From: Lachnospiraceae bacterium
GTDB lineage: Bacteria > Bacillota > Clostridia > Lachnospirales > Lachnospiraceae
Assembly: GCA_029067085.1 (NCBI GenBank)
Contig: JAIEFE010000010.1
Coordinates: forward strand, 85,748-149,747
Direction of reading: 5' to 3'
Length of the DNA: 64,000 bases
In this document: positions 18,105-25,908 of the stretch, piece by piece
Layout: each line of letters opens with the position of its first letter
How positions within the stretch are numbered: the stretch's first letter is position 1
Notes under the pieces: model-generated
Database searches by the model: none
Seen by the model: the letters and a program-made list of their open reading frames with translations, nothing else
Told to the model about the DNA's origin: nothing
Program-made: the position numbers and the translations under genes

Positions 18105-19013
18105 TTACTGTAAGTACACATTGCGGAAAGCTCTGTAGGTTCTCCTCATGCCCTCTGCGAGATCCGTGTAGACAAGCCCCAGCTCCCGCTTTCCCTTATC
18201 ATTGTCGCACAGATGCGTCTCCGCTGCCGTAGCCGGAAAGGGAAGGGGAACACCCTGCCCGGCGGCTTGCTCCACCGTGAAAGTCAGTTCTTGAAGTCCC
18301 AAAAGATCCTCCGGCTCCGCCGCCTGTTTCAGCGCCGAAAAAAAGTCGTCGTAAGTGAGGACCTGATCTTCGCATAGATTGTAAGCCTGCCCAAAAGCAC
18401 CCTCATTACCCAGACATTTTAGAATAGCCTGTGCCGCATCCTTCACATAGACAAACTGGAACCGACCGTCTGCGTCCGTAAAACGGGGTAGTACATGATT
18501 TTGAAGAAGCATCTGTATATAGGCCGACTCTCTCGGCGCATAGTTATAGGGACCGTATAGGATTGCCGGACGGAGCACGGTATAAGGAATTTCTCTTTCC
18601 GCACAGACCGCCGCAAGCTCCCGTTCTGCAGCCACCTTGCCCGCGATATAGGCCCCGGCTTCCCCCGCAAAGATTCTCTCTTCCAGAGGAGTGTCCTCGG
18701 TCTTTACAACGTCGGGATCTCTCTCGTATACATCCACCGTACTGATCAAAATATACTGCCCTATTTTTTCCGTCATATTTCTGACGGTATCCCGCACATC
18801 TCCGGGCGCATAAGCGCAAAAGTCGATCACCGCGTCCCAGTCTTTCTCACAGGCCGCCGTCCTCTCATGCCTGTCGCCCTGTATCTGCCTTACCCCGAAA
18901 TCCGCCATGGAGTAGGTGCCCCGATTCCACACCGTGATATCATGCTCCTTTGCCGCCTCCATGACAAAGACTCTTCCGTAAAAATAGCTGCCTCCGATCA
19001 CCAGAAGTTTCAT
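18105..19013 (-). CDS. NAD-dependent epimerase/dehydratase family protein
   Basis: 302 residues of the extended short-chain dehydrogenase fold. MKLLVIGGSYFYGRVFV is the Rossmann loop (GGSxFxGR variant typical of the bacterial and plant CSP41-like subgroup); YILISTVDVYE and LRPAILYGPYNY are the active-site and substrate regions, though the classical YxxxK is weak (AYIAGKVAAE has Tyr-x3-Lys). The substrate is probably a nucleotide sugar. It sits between ecfT and feoA, 49 and 32 nt away. Confidence 0.82.
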   Translation of the reverse strand: MKLLVIGGSYFYGRVFVMEAAKEHDITVWNRGTYSMADFGVRQIQGDRHERTAACEKDWDAVIDFCAYAPGDVRDTVRNMTEKIGQYILISTVDVYERDPDVVKTEDTPLEERIFAGEAGAYIAGKVAAERELAAVCAEREIPYTVLRPAILYGPYNYAPRESAYIQMLLQNHVLPRFTDADGRFQFVYVKDAAQAILKCLGNEGAFGQAYNLCEDQVLTYDDFFSALKQAAEPEDLLGLQELTFTVEQAAGQGVPLPFPATAAETHLCDNDKGKRELGLVYTDLAEGMRRTYRAFRNVYLQ

Positions 19014-19062
19014 CGATTATTTCAGCCTTTCTCCATACTTGCTCACACTCGCAAATACGCGC

Positions 19063-19896
19063 TTAGATAAAAGGATTATAGTAGCGGCTGCCGTCCCAGA
19101 AGGTCACCGTCAAATCCACGACCAGCACAAAAATCGCAAGCCCGATGGCGATCCAGTCGTTTCTGGTCAGTTTTCTCTGCATATACCAGGTGCGCTTCTT
19201 CTCCTTGCCAAACCCCCGCAGCTCCATGGCGTTACTGACTGTCTCGATCCTATTGATACTGGACATCACAAGAGGCAGTAGGATTGCCACGGAATTTTTC
19301 AGCCGGGTAAAAAACTTATCTTTGCCGGAGAGGTCGATTCCTCTTGCCTGCTGGGCCTGACTGATGTTTACATACTCACGCTGCACATCCGGGATATAGC
19401 GAAGCGCCAGACTTACCGCGTAACCTGCCCGGTAACTCACCCCGATCATAGCTAAGGATGCTGCAAATTCGCTGGGATCCGTACAGGCGATAAAGAGGAG
19501 CGCTACGGGCACCACGCAGATCACCTTCATGGTGATATTGAGATGGTAAAAAAGCTGTTGCGCCGTGATCGTATAGGGTCCCACAAGGGAGAAAAGAACT
19601 GTCCTGCTCTTATAGATCTCCACGCCGTACTCCGGCGAAAAGAGATACACAAAAAGATTATTTAAAAGCAAGATGAAAACTGCCAATGTGAGCACCACAC
19701 TGATGTCCCGCACCTTGATCTGACTGATCTTAAAAACAACGATACTGATCCCCAGCATTCCGAAGAGAATCCTTGTATCAAAAGTCACCATGGAGGAGAT
19801 GCTCCAGGCAAGGAAAAAGATCAGCTTCGTCGTGCCCGTCAGCGCGTGTACGGGGCTTGGCCGCTTGATATAGTTTAAGATTGCCGCTTTCGCCAT
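19063..19896 (-). CDS. ecfT: ECF transporter transmembrane component EcfT
   Basis: 277 residues with about six membrane segments and the two coupling-helix motifs of EcfT: AQQARGID near residue 180 and AMELRGFGKEKKR near residue 232 (both contain the Ala-Arg-Gly pattern that contacts the ATPases). GGAGG lies just before the ATG. It follows the fused ATPase gene by 11 nt and belongs to the S-A-T transporter unit. Confidence 0.92.
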   Translation of the reverse strand: MAKAAILNYIKRPSPVHALTGTTKLIFFLAWSISSMVTFDTRILFGMLGISIVVFKISQIKVRDISVVLTLAVFILLLNNLFVYLFSPEYGVEIYKSRTVLFSLVGPYTITAQQLFYHLNITMKVICVVPVALLFIACTDPSEFAASLAMIGVSYRAGYAVSLALRYIPDVQREYVNISQAQQARGIDLSGKDKFFTRLKNSVAILLPLVMSSINRIETVSNAMELRGFGKEKKRTWYMQRKLTRNDWIAIGLAIFVLVVDLTVTFWDGSRYYNPFI

Positions 19897-19907
19897 AACG
19901 TTTCCTC

Positions 19908-21629
19908 CTACTGTCCTTTCGCCTTTCTGATTGACTCCTCATAGGCAATGAAGCCTTCCGTAAATTTCTGAGGTTCATCAATGCCGCACTGCATGCTCAG
20001 GGTGTAAAGGCTTGTCTCCTTCAGGCTCGCCTTCCGCACCAGCTCCGTATCGTTTAATACGCGAGCCGCCGTCGTATCCGCAAGGAGCCTTCCCTCCGAA
20101 AAGACAATGGCTCTCGGCGTATACTCGAGCATCAGGTGCATGTCGTGGGTGATCATCACTATGGTAAAGCCCTGCGCGTTCAGGGTCTTCAAAAACTCCA
20201 TAATCTCCGTATAATGCCGGTAATCCTGTCCCGCCGTAGGTTCATCCATCAGAATGATCCTGGGGCGCTGCACTAAGATTCCCGCAATAGTCACCCGCTT
20301 CTTCTGACCGAAAGAAAGGGCCGACACGGGCCACTTCCGGAAGGGATAAAGTCCGCAGATCTTTAGGGTTTCCTCCACCCGCTCCCGTCTTTCGTCCGCG
20401 CTCATATCCCCGGAAAGAAGCGCCATTTCCACTTCATCCCAGATCAAGGGCTTTGATATCATCTGGTTGGGATTCTGCATCACATAGCCGATATTTTGTG
20501 CCCGCTCTTTTATGGTGTCCTCCGAAAGGTCTCTCCCCTCCAGCGAGATTTTTCCGGAAAGGAGTTTCTCAAAGCCGCAGATCAGCTTGGCAAGCGTGCT
20601 CTTTCCCGCACCGTTTCTTCCCACGATGCTGACCATCTCTCCCTCTCTGATGGAAAAGCTCACATCCTGCAGATTCATGATGTCAGGCGTGTAGCCGAAG
20701 CTCAGATTTTCTACCCGCAGAAGTTCCTTCTTCTCCTGCTCCTCCACCCGAAGCTTTCCTGTCTCCGCGTGCCAGGCGCGCACTTTCCCCTTCTGCTCCT
20801 CCGTCAGGGAAAGACTGTTTACGTGCTGGGGTGATAGCTCCTCGGTGACGGGTACACCTGCATAGCGCAGTGCCGTCAGATAGAGGGGCTCTCTGATCCC
20901 ATGTTCCAAAAGCGCTTTCCCGGAGAGAAAATTCTTTGTGGGCATATCCGCCACGATCCTGCCCTCATCCATGAGCACGATCCGGTCTACACGCCGCCAC
21001 AGCACATCCTCCAGACGGTGTTCGATAATGATGACCGCCGCTCCGGTGCGCTCCTGCACTTTGTCGATCAGCTCAATAGCGCTTCTTCCTGCCGCCGGAT
21101 CCAGGTTTGCAAGCGGTTCGTCAAAGAGAAGCGCCTGCACCTCCTCGACCATAACGCCCGCCAGACTGACTCGCTGTTTCTGTCCGCCGGAGAGCTCATG
21201 TGGCGCGTACTGTAAATGGTGTTCGATATCCACCAGTCTGGCCGCCTCCGCCACCGTCTCCTTCATTTTCTCCTGTGGCACGCAGTCATTCTCCAACGCA
21301 AAGGCGATATCCTCCCCCACCGTCAGGCCGATAAACTGTCCGTCCGGATCCTGTAATACCGTACCCACCGTATGGCTCAGAGAAAAGATACTGCTCTCCT
21401 TGGCCTCCACACCGCCCACGAAAAGCTTTCCGGTGCTCTCTCCCGGATAGGCAAAGGGAATCAAACCGTTGATACAGTTGCCGACAGTGCTCTTGCCGCT
21501 GCCGGAAGCACCTGCGATCAACACCTTCTCACCCGGATAGATATCCAGATTAATGTGATGCAGAGTAGGGCTTGCCTGAGCCGAATACTGAAATCCATAG
21601 TCCTGAAATGAAATGATGGGATCTGCCAT
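19908..21629 (-). CDS. ECF transporter ATPase, fused A1-A2
   Basis: 573 residues holding two ABC ATPase domains in one chain. First domain: Walker A GASGSGKSTVG, signature LSGGQKQRVSLAG, Walker B LLFDEPLANLD. Second domain: GRNGAGKSTLAK, signature region LSFGQKKRVTIAG, IILMDEPTAGQD. The LSFGQ variant of the second half is common in this YkoD-like subgroup. It energises vitamin or metal uptake with EcfT and the S component. The ATG at 21629 follows GAGG with 9 nt spacing; a longer frame to 21689 lacks support. It lies between the S component gene and ecfT. Confidence 0.93.
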   Translation of the reverse strand: MADPIISFQDYGFQYSAQASPTLHHINLDIYPGEKVLIAGASGSGKSTVGNCINGLIPFAYPGESTGKLFVGGVEAKESSIFSLSHTVGTVLQDPDGQFIGLTVGEDIAFALENDCVPQEKMKETVAEAARLVDIEHHLQYAPHELSGGQKQRVSLAGVMVEEVQALLFDEPLANLDPAAGRSAIELIDKVQERTGAAVIIIEHRLEDVLWRRVDRIVLMDEGRIVADMPTKNFLSGKALLEHGIREPLYLTALRYAGVPVTEELSPQHVNSLSLTEEQKGKVRAWHAETGKLRVEEQEKKELLRVENLSFGYTPDIMNLQDVSFSIREGEMVSIVGRNGAGKSTLAKLICGFEKLLSGKISLEGRDLSEDTIKERAQNIGYVMQNPNQMISKPLIWDEVEMALLSGDMSADERRERVEETLKICGLYPFRKWPVSALSFGQKKRVTIAGILVQRPRIILMDEPTAGQDYRHYTEIMEFLKTLNAQGFTIVMITHDMHLMLEYTPRAIVFSEGRLLADTTAARVLNDTELVRKASLKETSLYTLSMQCGIDEPQKFTEGFIAYEESIRKAKGQ

Positions 21630-21692
21630 GTCCTTTTTCCTCACATACAAACAGATTCGAGGGAAGTCCCCCGAATCTGCTCCTGTCACCTC

Positions 21693-22235
21693 TTAATCTT
21701 CTTTCTCTAAGGAACCTTTCTTCACCACGGTCTTTGCGTAGCCGAGCAGCAGAAGCGTGCCCACAACGCCGGTCGTGATGATATTCGTCACGCCTGCCAT
21801 GAGTCCCTGGGAAAAAAGCTTCTCGACGGGCTCCGCGTAGATCAGAATATCCAACACGGGCGCTACCAGTCCCCAGGCCAGAAGGTGTGCGATCACCTGT
21901 GCCACGTTGAAATGGATGAGCTTCTTCGTATCAATGCCCTCCTCCACGTTCAGCTTCATGGTCACAAGACCGATCACCAGTCCCACAAAGGCGGATGCAA
22001 TGATCCAGCTCCACCATGGACCGTAGCTTGTCGCGTCGATCAGCGTATGTCCGATAAAGCCGATCAGTACGCCCGCTATGGGCCCGAACAGGGTAGCAAA
22101 CACAGCCTCCACCGCATACTGTAAACTAATGTAAGTGTTAGGTACCGGCGTCGGGATCGAAACCTTGCCCAACACGAAGAATAATGCCGCGCCGATACCG
22201 ATCGCAACGACGCTCTTTACCGATAATTTTTTCAT
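21693..22235 (-). CDS. ECF transporter S component, UPF0397 family
   Basis: 180 residues, the normal UPF0397 length, with about five membrane segments. The text [22 protein letters not shown] (broken here as family pattern), [18 protein letters not shown] and [18 protein letters not shown] are the signature of this substrate-binding family. The substrate is not established for UPF0397; the fused ATPase and EcfT downstream show it has a dedicated transporter rather than sharing a housekeeping module. ATG at 22235 with GGAGGG 7 nt upstream. A near-consensus promoter and a 14-bp palindrome precede it. Confidence 0.9.
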   Translation of the reverse strand: MKKLSVKSVVAIGIGAALFFVLGKVSIPTPVPNTYISLQYAVEAVFATLFGPIAGVLIGFIGHTLIDATSYGPWWSWIIASAFVGLVIGLVTMKLNVEEGIDTKKLIHFNVAQVIAHLLAWGLVAPVLDILIYAEPVEKLFSQGLMAGVTNIITTGVVGTLLLLGYAKTVVKKGSLEKED

Positions 22236-22263
22236 TGGAATACCCTCCCTCACTGGTTTTTCG

Positions 22264-22312
22264 TAGTTTTAAAACTATCCTTATTATAAAACGAGCCCAG
22301 TCCACCTGTCAA
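22264..22312 (-). promoter_or_regulatory. Promoter and possible operator of the ECF/Feo run
   Basis: On the minus strand TTGACA (22307-22312), an 18-bp spacer and TATAAT (22283-22288). A perfect 14-bp palindrome TAGTTTTAAAACTA at 22264-22277 lies at about +1 to +15, where a repressor would block transcription. No riboswitch fold was recognised in the short leader. Confidence 0.6.
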
Positions 22313-22373
22313 TATTTCCCGGTTTTCACCACAGTGACCGGCTCGATATCATGGTTCTGTAAAAAGCGTTCCG

Positions 22374-23738
22374 CTAATTCTTAAAACTGTGGATCGGTGC
22401 AGGTATCCGTCCTCCCCGGTTCACAAACGCCTCGCAGGAATAGCCGTTTACCGGCATCACCGGCGCATAACCGAACAGCCCGCCAAACTCGACCTTTTCT
22501 CCTACGCCTTTGCCGATGGCCGGAATCAAGCGCACCGCCGTAGTCTTCTGATTCACCATACCAATCGCCATCTCATCCGCGATGATTCCCGCGATCGTCG
22601 CATTCGGCGTATCACCCGGAATCGCGATCATATCAAGTCCGACGGAGCAGACGCAGGTCATGGCTTCCAGCTTTTCCAGAGTAAGCGCACCCGCCGTCAC
22701 CGCGTCGATCATACCCTGATCCTCGCTTACGGGAATAAAAGCTCCGCTAAGGCCCCCTACATAGGAAGAGGCCATCACACCGCCTTTCTTCACCTGATCG
22801 TTTAAGAGCGCAAGAGCCGCCGTCGTACCGGGCGCGCCCGCATATTCCAGACCGATCTCACATAAAATATCCGCCACGCTGTCCCCAACCGCCGGAGTCG
22901 GCGCAAGGGACAGATCCACAATACCAAAAGGAATGTCCAACATTCTGGAGGCCTCTCTTGCCACAAGCTGTCCCACTCTGGTCACCTTGAAAGCAGTCTT
23001 CTTGATGGTTTCACAGAGCACCTCAAAATTCTCACCGCGCACTTTCTGTAATGCCGTCTTGACCACACCGGGTCCGCTTACTCCAACGTTTACCACAGCC
23101 TCCGCTTCCGTCACGCCGTGAAATGCGCCCGCCATAAAAGGATTGTCGTCCGGCGCGTTGCAGAAAACCACCAACTTCATACAATCGGCACTATCCTCGT
23201 CTTTGCTGATGAGCGCAGTCTCTTTGATGATATCTCCCATCAGACGCACTGCATCCATATTGATACCCGTTCTGGTGGAACCCAGATTCACGGAACTGCA
23301 AACCCGCTTCGTAGCGTGCAGCGCCTCCGGAATGGAGCGGATCAGCATCTCGTCCGCCGCCGTCATTCCCTTGGAGACAAGAGCGGAATAGCCGCCGATC
23401 AGATTGACACCCACGGTATCCGCTGCACGGTCCATGGTTTTAGCCAGCGTCACAAAATCCTCGCTGCTCCCGCAGGCCGCACCGCCCACAAGCGCTATCG
23501 GCGTAACGGAAATACGCTTGTTTACGATCGGTATGCCAAATTCTTTTTCAATCTCCTCACCTACCCTGACCAGATTCTCTGCAGTAGTGATGATCTTCTC
23601 ATAAACCCGGTCGTTGACCTTTTGCAAGTCCCCGTCAATGCAATCTAAAAGGCTGATACCCAGAGTGATGGTCCGCACGTCAAGGTTTTCCTTGGCGATC
23701 ATCTCGTTGGTCTCAGCCACTTCAAATAAATTTATCAT
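22374..23738 (-). CDS. UPF0210/DUF711 (PFL family) protein
   Basis: 454 residues. Segments such as [39 protein letters not shown] and [18 protein letters not shown] are characteristic of the UPF0210 family, a glycyl-radical-like barrel fold (PFL fold) without the radical loop. The biochemical role is unknown. It is nearly always paired with a small ACT protein, as here (the ACT gene is 30 nt upstream). GGGAGAGG lies before the ATG. Confidence 0.92.
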   Translation of the reverse strand: MINLFEVAETNEMIAKENLDVRTITLGISLLDCIDGDLQKVNDRVYEKIITTAENLVRVGEEIEKEFGIPIVNKRISVTPIALVGGAACGSSEDFVTLAKTMDRAADTVGVNLIGGYSALVSKGMTAADEMLIRSIPEALHATKRVCSSVNLGSTRTGINMDAVRLMGDIIKETALISKDEDSADCMKLVVFCNAPDDNPFMAGAFHGVTEAEAVVNVGVSGPGVVKTALQKVRGENFEVLCETIKKTAFKVTRVGQLVAREASRMLDIPFGIVDLSLAPTPAVGDSVADILCEIGLEYAGAPGTTAALALLNDQVKKGGVMASSYVGGLSGAFIPVSEDQGMIDAVTAGALTLEKLEAMTCVCSVGLDMIAIPGDTPNATIAGIIADEMAIGMVNQKTTAVRLIPAIGKGVGEKVEFGGLFGYAPVMPVNGYSCEAFVNRGGRIPAPIHSFKN

Positions 23739-23768
23739 GATTTTCCTCTCCCTTAGATAGAAAGCACC

Positions 23769-24041
23769 CTAAATCCGATGCATCTGATCGAATATCTCCT
23801 CTTTCTGGCACTTGATGACCACACCGATCTCCTCGCCGAGTTTTGCCAGCTCGTCTACGATCACCCCGAAATCCTTATCCGTCAGATTCGTATCCACTAC
23901 CATCATCATGTTAAAAAAGCCCTGCACGATGGTCTGCGAGATATCCAGAATATTGATCTGATTGTCCGCAAGATAGGTGCAGACCTTTGCAATAATGCCG
24001 ACCGCGTCTTTCCCGACCACCGTGATAATCGTCTTTTTCAT
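23769..24041 (-). CDS. ACT domain protein, UPF0237 family
   Basis: 90 residues: MKKTIITVVGKDAVGIIAKV starts a single ACT domain, a regulatory ligand-binding fold for amino acids. The family is the standing partner of UPF0210 and probably senses a ligand for it. GGAGG is placed well before the ATG at 24041. The two genes form a transcription unit separate from the ECF run. Confidence 0.93.
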   Translation of the reverse strand: MKKTIITVVGKDAVGIIAKVCTYLADNQINILDISQTIVQGFFNMMMVVDTNLTDKDFGVIVDELAKLGEEIGVVIKCQKEEIFDQMHRI

Positions 24042-24107
24042 ATTTTCCTCCGTTTATTCAAATAGACCACGCCGCATGCTCAAGCAACGTGCTGTCTGAA
24101 AATATAT

Positions 24108-24926
24108 CTATAACTTCACGTCATTCTCCAACTCGTTCGCAATGGATATCGTCTGTTGCAGTATCGTCTGAATAGAACCTATACTCTCCATATAACTCTT
24201 TGCCACATCGTTCGCCTCTTTGATCGAATTGGTGATCGCTTCCAGATGACTCACAATAGCCGACAGAGTCGTCTTGATCTCCGTAGCGGAATTGCTGCTG
24301 TCCTTTGCAAGCTTTCCCATCTCTGTGGCAACGACCGCAAATCCCCTCCCGGCTTCTCCGCTTCGTGCCGCCTCGATGGAAGCATTCAGTGCAAGAATAT
24401 TGGAATGAGACGCGTTGCTGCTGATCTTATTTACCACATCTGCGGCACTGTTGACATCCTGCTCCACATCTGTCGTCATCTGGTTCATATCCGTCAGCAT
24501 ACTGAATAAGCTTTCAACGCCACTGACAACATCCTGAATGGATTTGTCAATATGCTGAATGGAACTCTGAAAATCTGAGGCAATTTCTTTGACCTTCTCC
24601 TTGCCCTCCACGGAATAAGAGCAGGCGATACAACCCACTACCTTCCCGTCGTCTTTGATCGGAATCAAATTTCCCTCGATCGGATAACCCAAGACCTCTT
24701 TCGACAGCCGGTTATGCCTCGCAACCCCTCTTGCAAGAACCTCATCAAGCATTCCGCTCGGATCATGAAACACGGAACCGACCTCCGTCTGCGGCGCAAC
24801 GCCCGGAGGCAGCAAAAAGCCCACCACTACCTTGTCCATATCCATTACAGAAAGCATCACATCCCTGTCATATAACTTATTTATCACCTCAAGATGATCT
24901 ACAAAAAACTGTAATTTTTCATTCAT
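24108..24926 (-). CDS. Soluble methyl-accepting chemotaxis-type signalling protein
   Basis: 272 residues without a membrane segment or HAMP domain. Residues about 1-115 form a PAS-like or heme/ligand-binding sensor domain (SVMDMDKVVVGFLLPPG, GNLIPIKDDGKVVGCIACSYS). The rest is the coiled signalling hairpin with the conserved tip ILALNASIEAARSGEAGRGF and AVVATEMGKLA. It is shorter than usual receptors and lacks clear methylation pairs. No other chemotaxis gene is near, so it may act on another partner in the cytoplasm. GGGAGGG lies about 10 nt before the ATG. Confidence 0.88.
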   Translation of the reverse strand: MNEKLQFFVDHLEVINKLYDRDVMLSVMDMDKVVVGFLLPPGVAPQTEVGSVFHDPSGMLDEVLARGVARHNRLSKEVLGYPIEGNLIPIKDDGKVVGCIACSYSVEGKEKVKEIASDFQSSIQHIDKSIQDVVSGVESLFSMLTDMNQMTTDVEQDVNSAADVVNKISSNASHSNILALNASIEAARSGEAGRGFAVVATEMGKLAKDSSNSATEIKTTLSAIVSHLEAITNSIKEANDVAKSYMESIGSIQTILQQTISIANELENDVKL

Positions 24927-25038
24927 TGTGTAGATACCCTCCCAGACTGTATTTTCGCAACTCTTCTGTAAACAGAGCTTTTTCCCAATATTGATATAAT
25001 TTTATCATAATGTCCTTTTCGTTGCAATGATATTTCTC

Positions 25039-25872
25039 CTACCTCACCTCAATGATCTCCGACACCTCACTTCGCTTCGCCACATACACCGGAAAATCAT
25101 TTCCGTTATATTTCGTGTCGGACATGGTGACTTCCACCCGAACCGACTCGTAGGCAAGCTCCGGCAGATTGTTTTCCTTGCTCAGATGTCCCAGAACAAC
25201 AGCCTGCATTCCGTCGTGAAGAAGCCTGCTTAAAAGCTTTCCCGCCGTCTCGTTTGACAGATGCCCCTTCTCACCCAGAATCCGTTTCTTTAAGTAGTAG
25301 GGATAGGGGCCAACCTGCAGCATATGTACGTCATGATTTGCCTCCAGATAGAGGATATCCAGATTTCGCAGACACTCCACCGTATAATCGTTGTAGCACC
25401 CCAGATCCGTGATGATCCCAATCCGTCTTCCATCATGGCTGACGCGGTAGGCCACCGGATCGGCGGCATCGTGAGAGGTGCGCATGGGGTAGAGAGCAAT
25501 GTCTTTGATGATACAGCGCTCATCCGGAACGACGACCTGAAAGAGAGAGGGATCGATCTCTCCCAGAGAGGCAGTCTGCCGAATAGCCTCTATGGTACCC
25601 GCCGTAGCGTAAATAGGAATGCCGTACTTTCGGGAGAGCACTCCAAGACCGTTTATGTGGTCCGCGTGCTCGTGGGTAATACAGATACCGTCAATGTCCC
25701 TCATGGACAAGCCCAGCTCCCGAAGCCCTTCCTCAGTCCGTTTACCGCTGATGCCCACATCCATCAAAAGATGGGTAGCATCGCTTCCCACATAAACACA
25801 GTTTCCGCTGCTTCCGCTGGCAATACTGCATAGTCTCATAGTTATGTCAACCAATTCGTCCTCAGCGCTCAT
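25039..25872 (-). CDS. MBL-fold hydrolase, WalJ/YycJ type
   Basis: 277 residues. CSIASGSSGNCVYV and the metal motif THEHADHINGL (HxHxDH) mark the YycJ group of metallo-beta-lactamase-fold phosphodiesterases, with a 5'-to-3' exonuclease role in Bacillus mismatch repair. The typical family start MRLCSIAS corresponds to 25839; the ATG at 25872 has a somewhat better ribosome site (AAGGAAG, long spacing) and is used here with reserve. Unlike Bacillus, no walR-walK genes adjoin it; it follows the FtsA-like gene by 36 nt. Confidence 0.85.
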   Translation of the reverse strand: MSAEDELVDITMRLCSIASGSSGNCVYVGSDATHLLMDVGISGKRTEEGLRELGLSMRDIDGICITHEHADHINGLGVLSRKYGIPIYATAGTIEAIRQTASLGEIDPSLFQVVVPDERCIIKDIALYPMRTSHDAADPVAYRVSHDGRRIGIITDLGCYNDYTVECLRNLDILYLEANHDVHMLQVGPYPYYLKKRILGEKGHLSNETAGKLLSRLLHDGMQAVVLGHLSKENNLPELAYESVRVEVTMSDTKYNGNDFPVYVAKRSEVSEIIEVR

Positions 25873-25908
25873 GCGGGGACGCTTCTTCCTTCTCTCTGTA
25901 TTCTTCCG

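Noticed and set aside
22236..22282. Possible riboswitch before the ECF S component
   Set aside because: The leader from the start point to the ATG is only about 40 nt, too short for known vitamin riboswitches.
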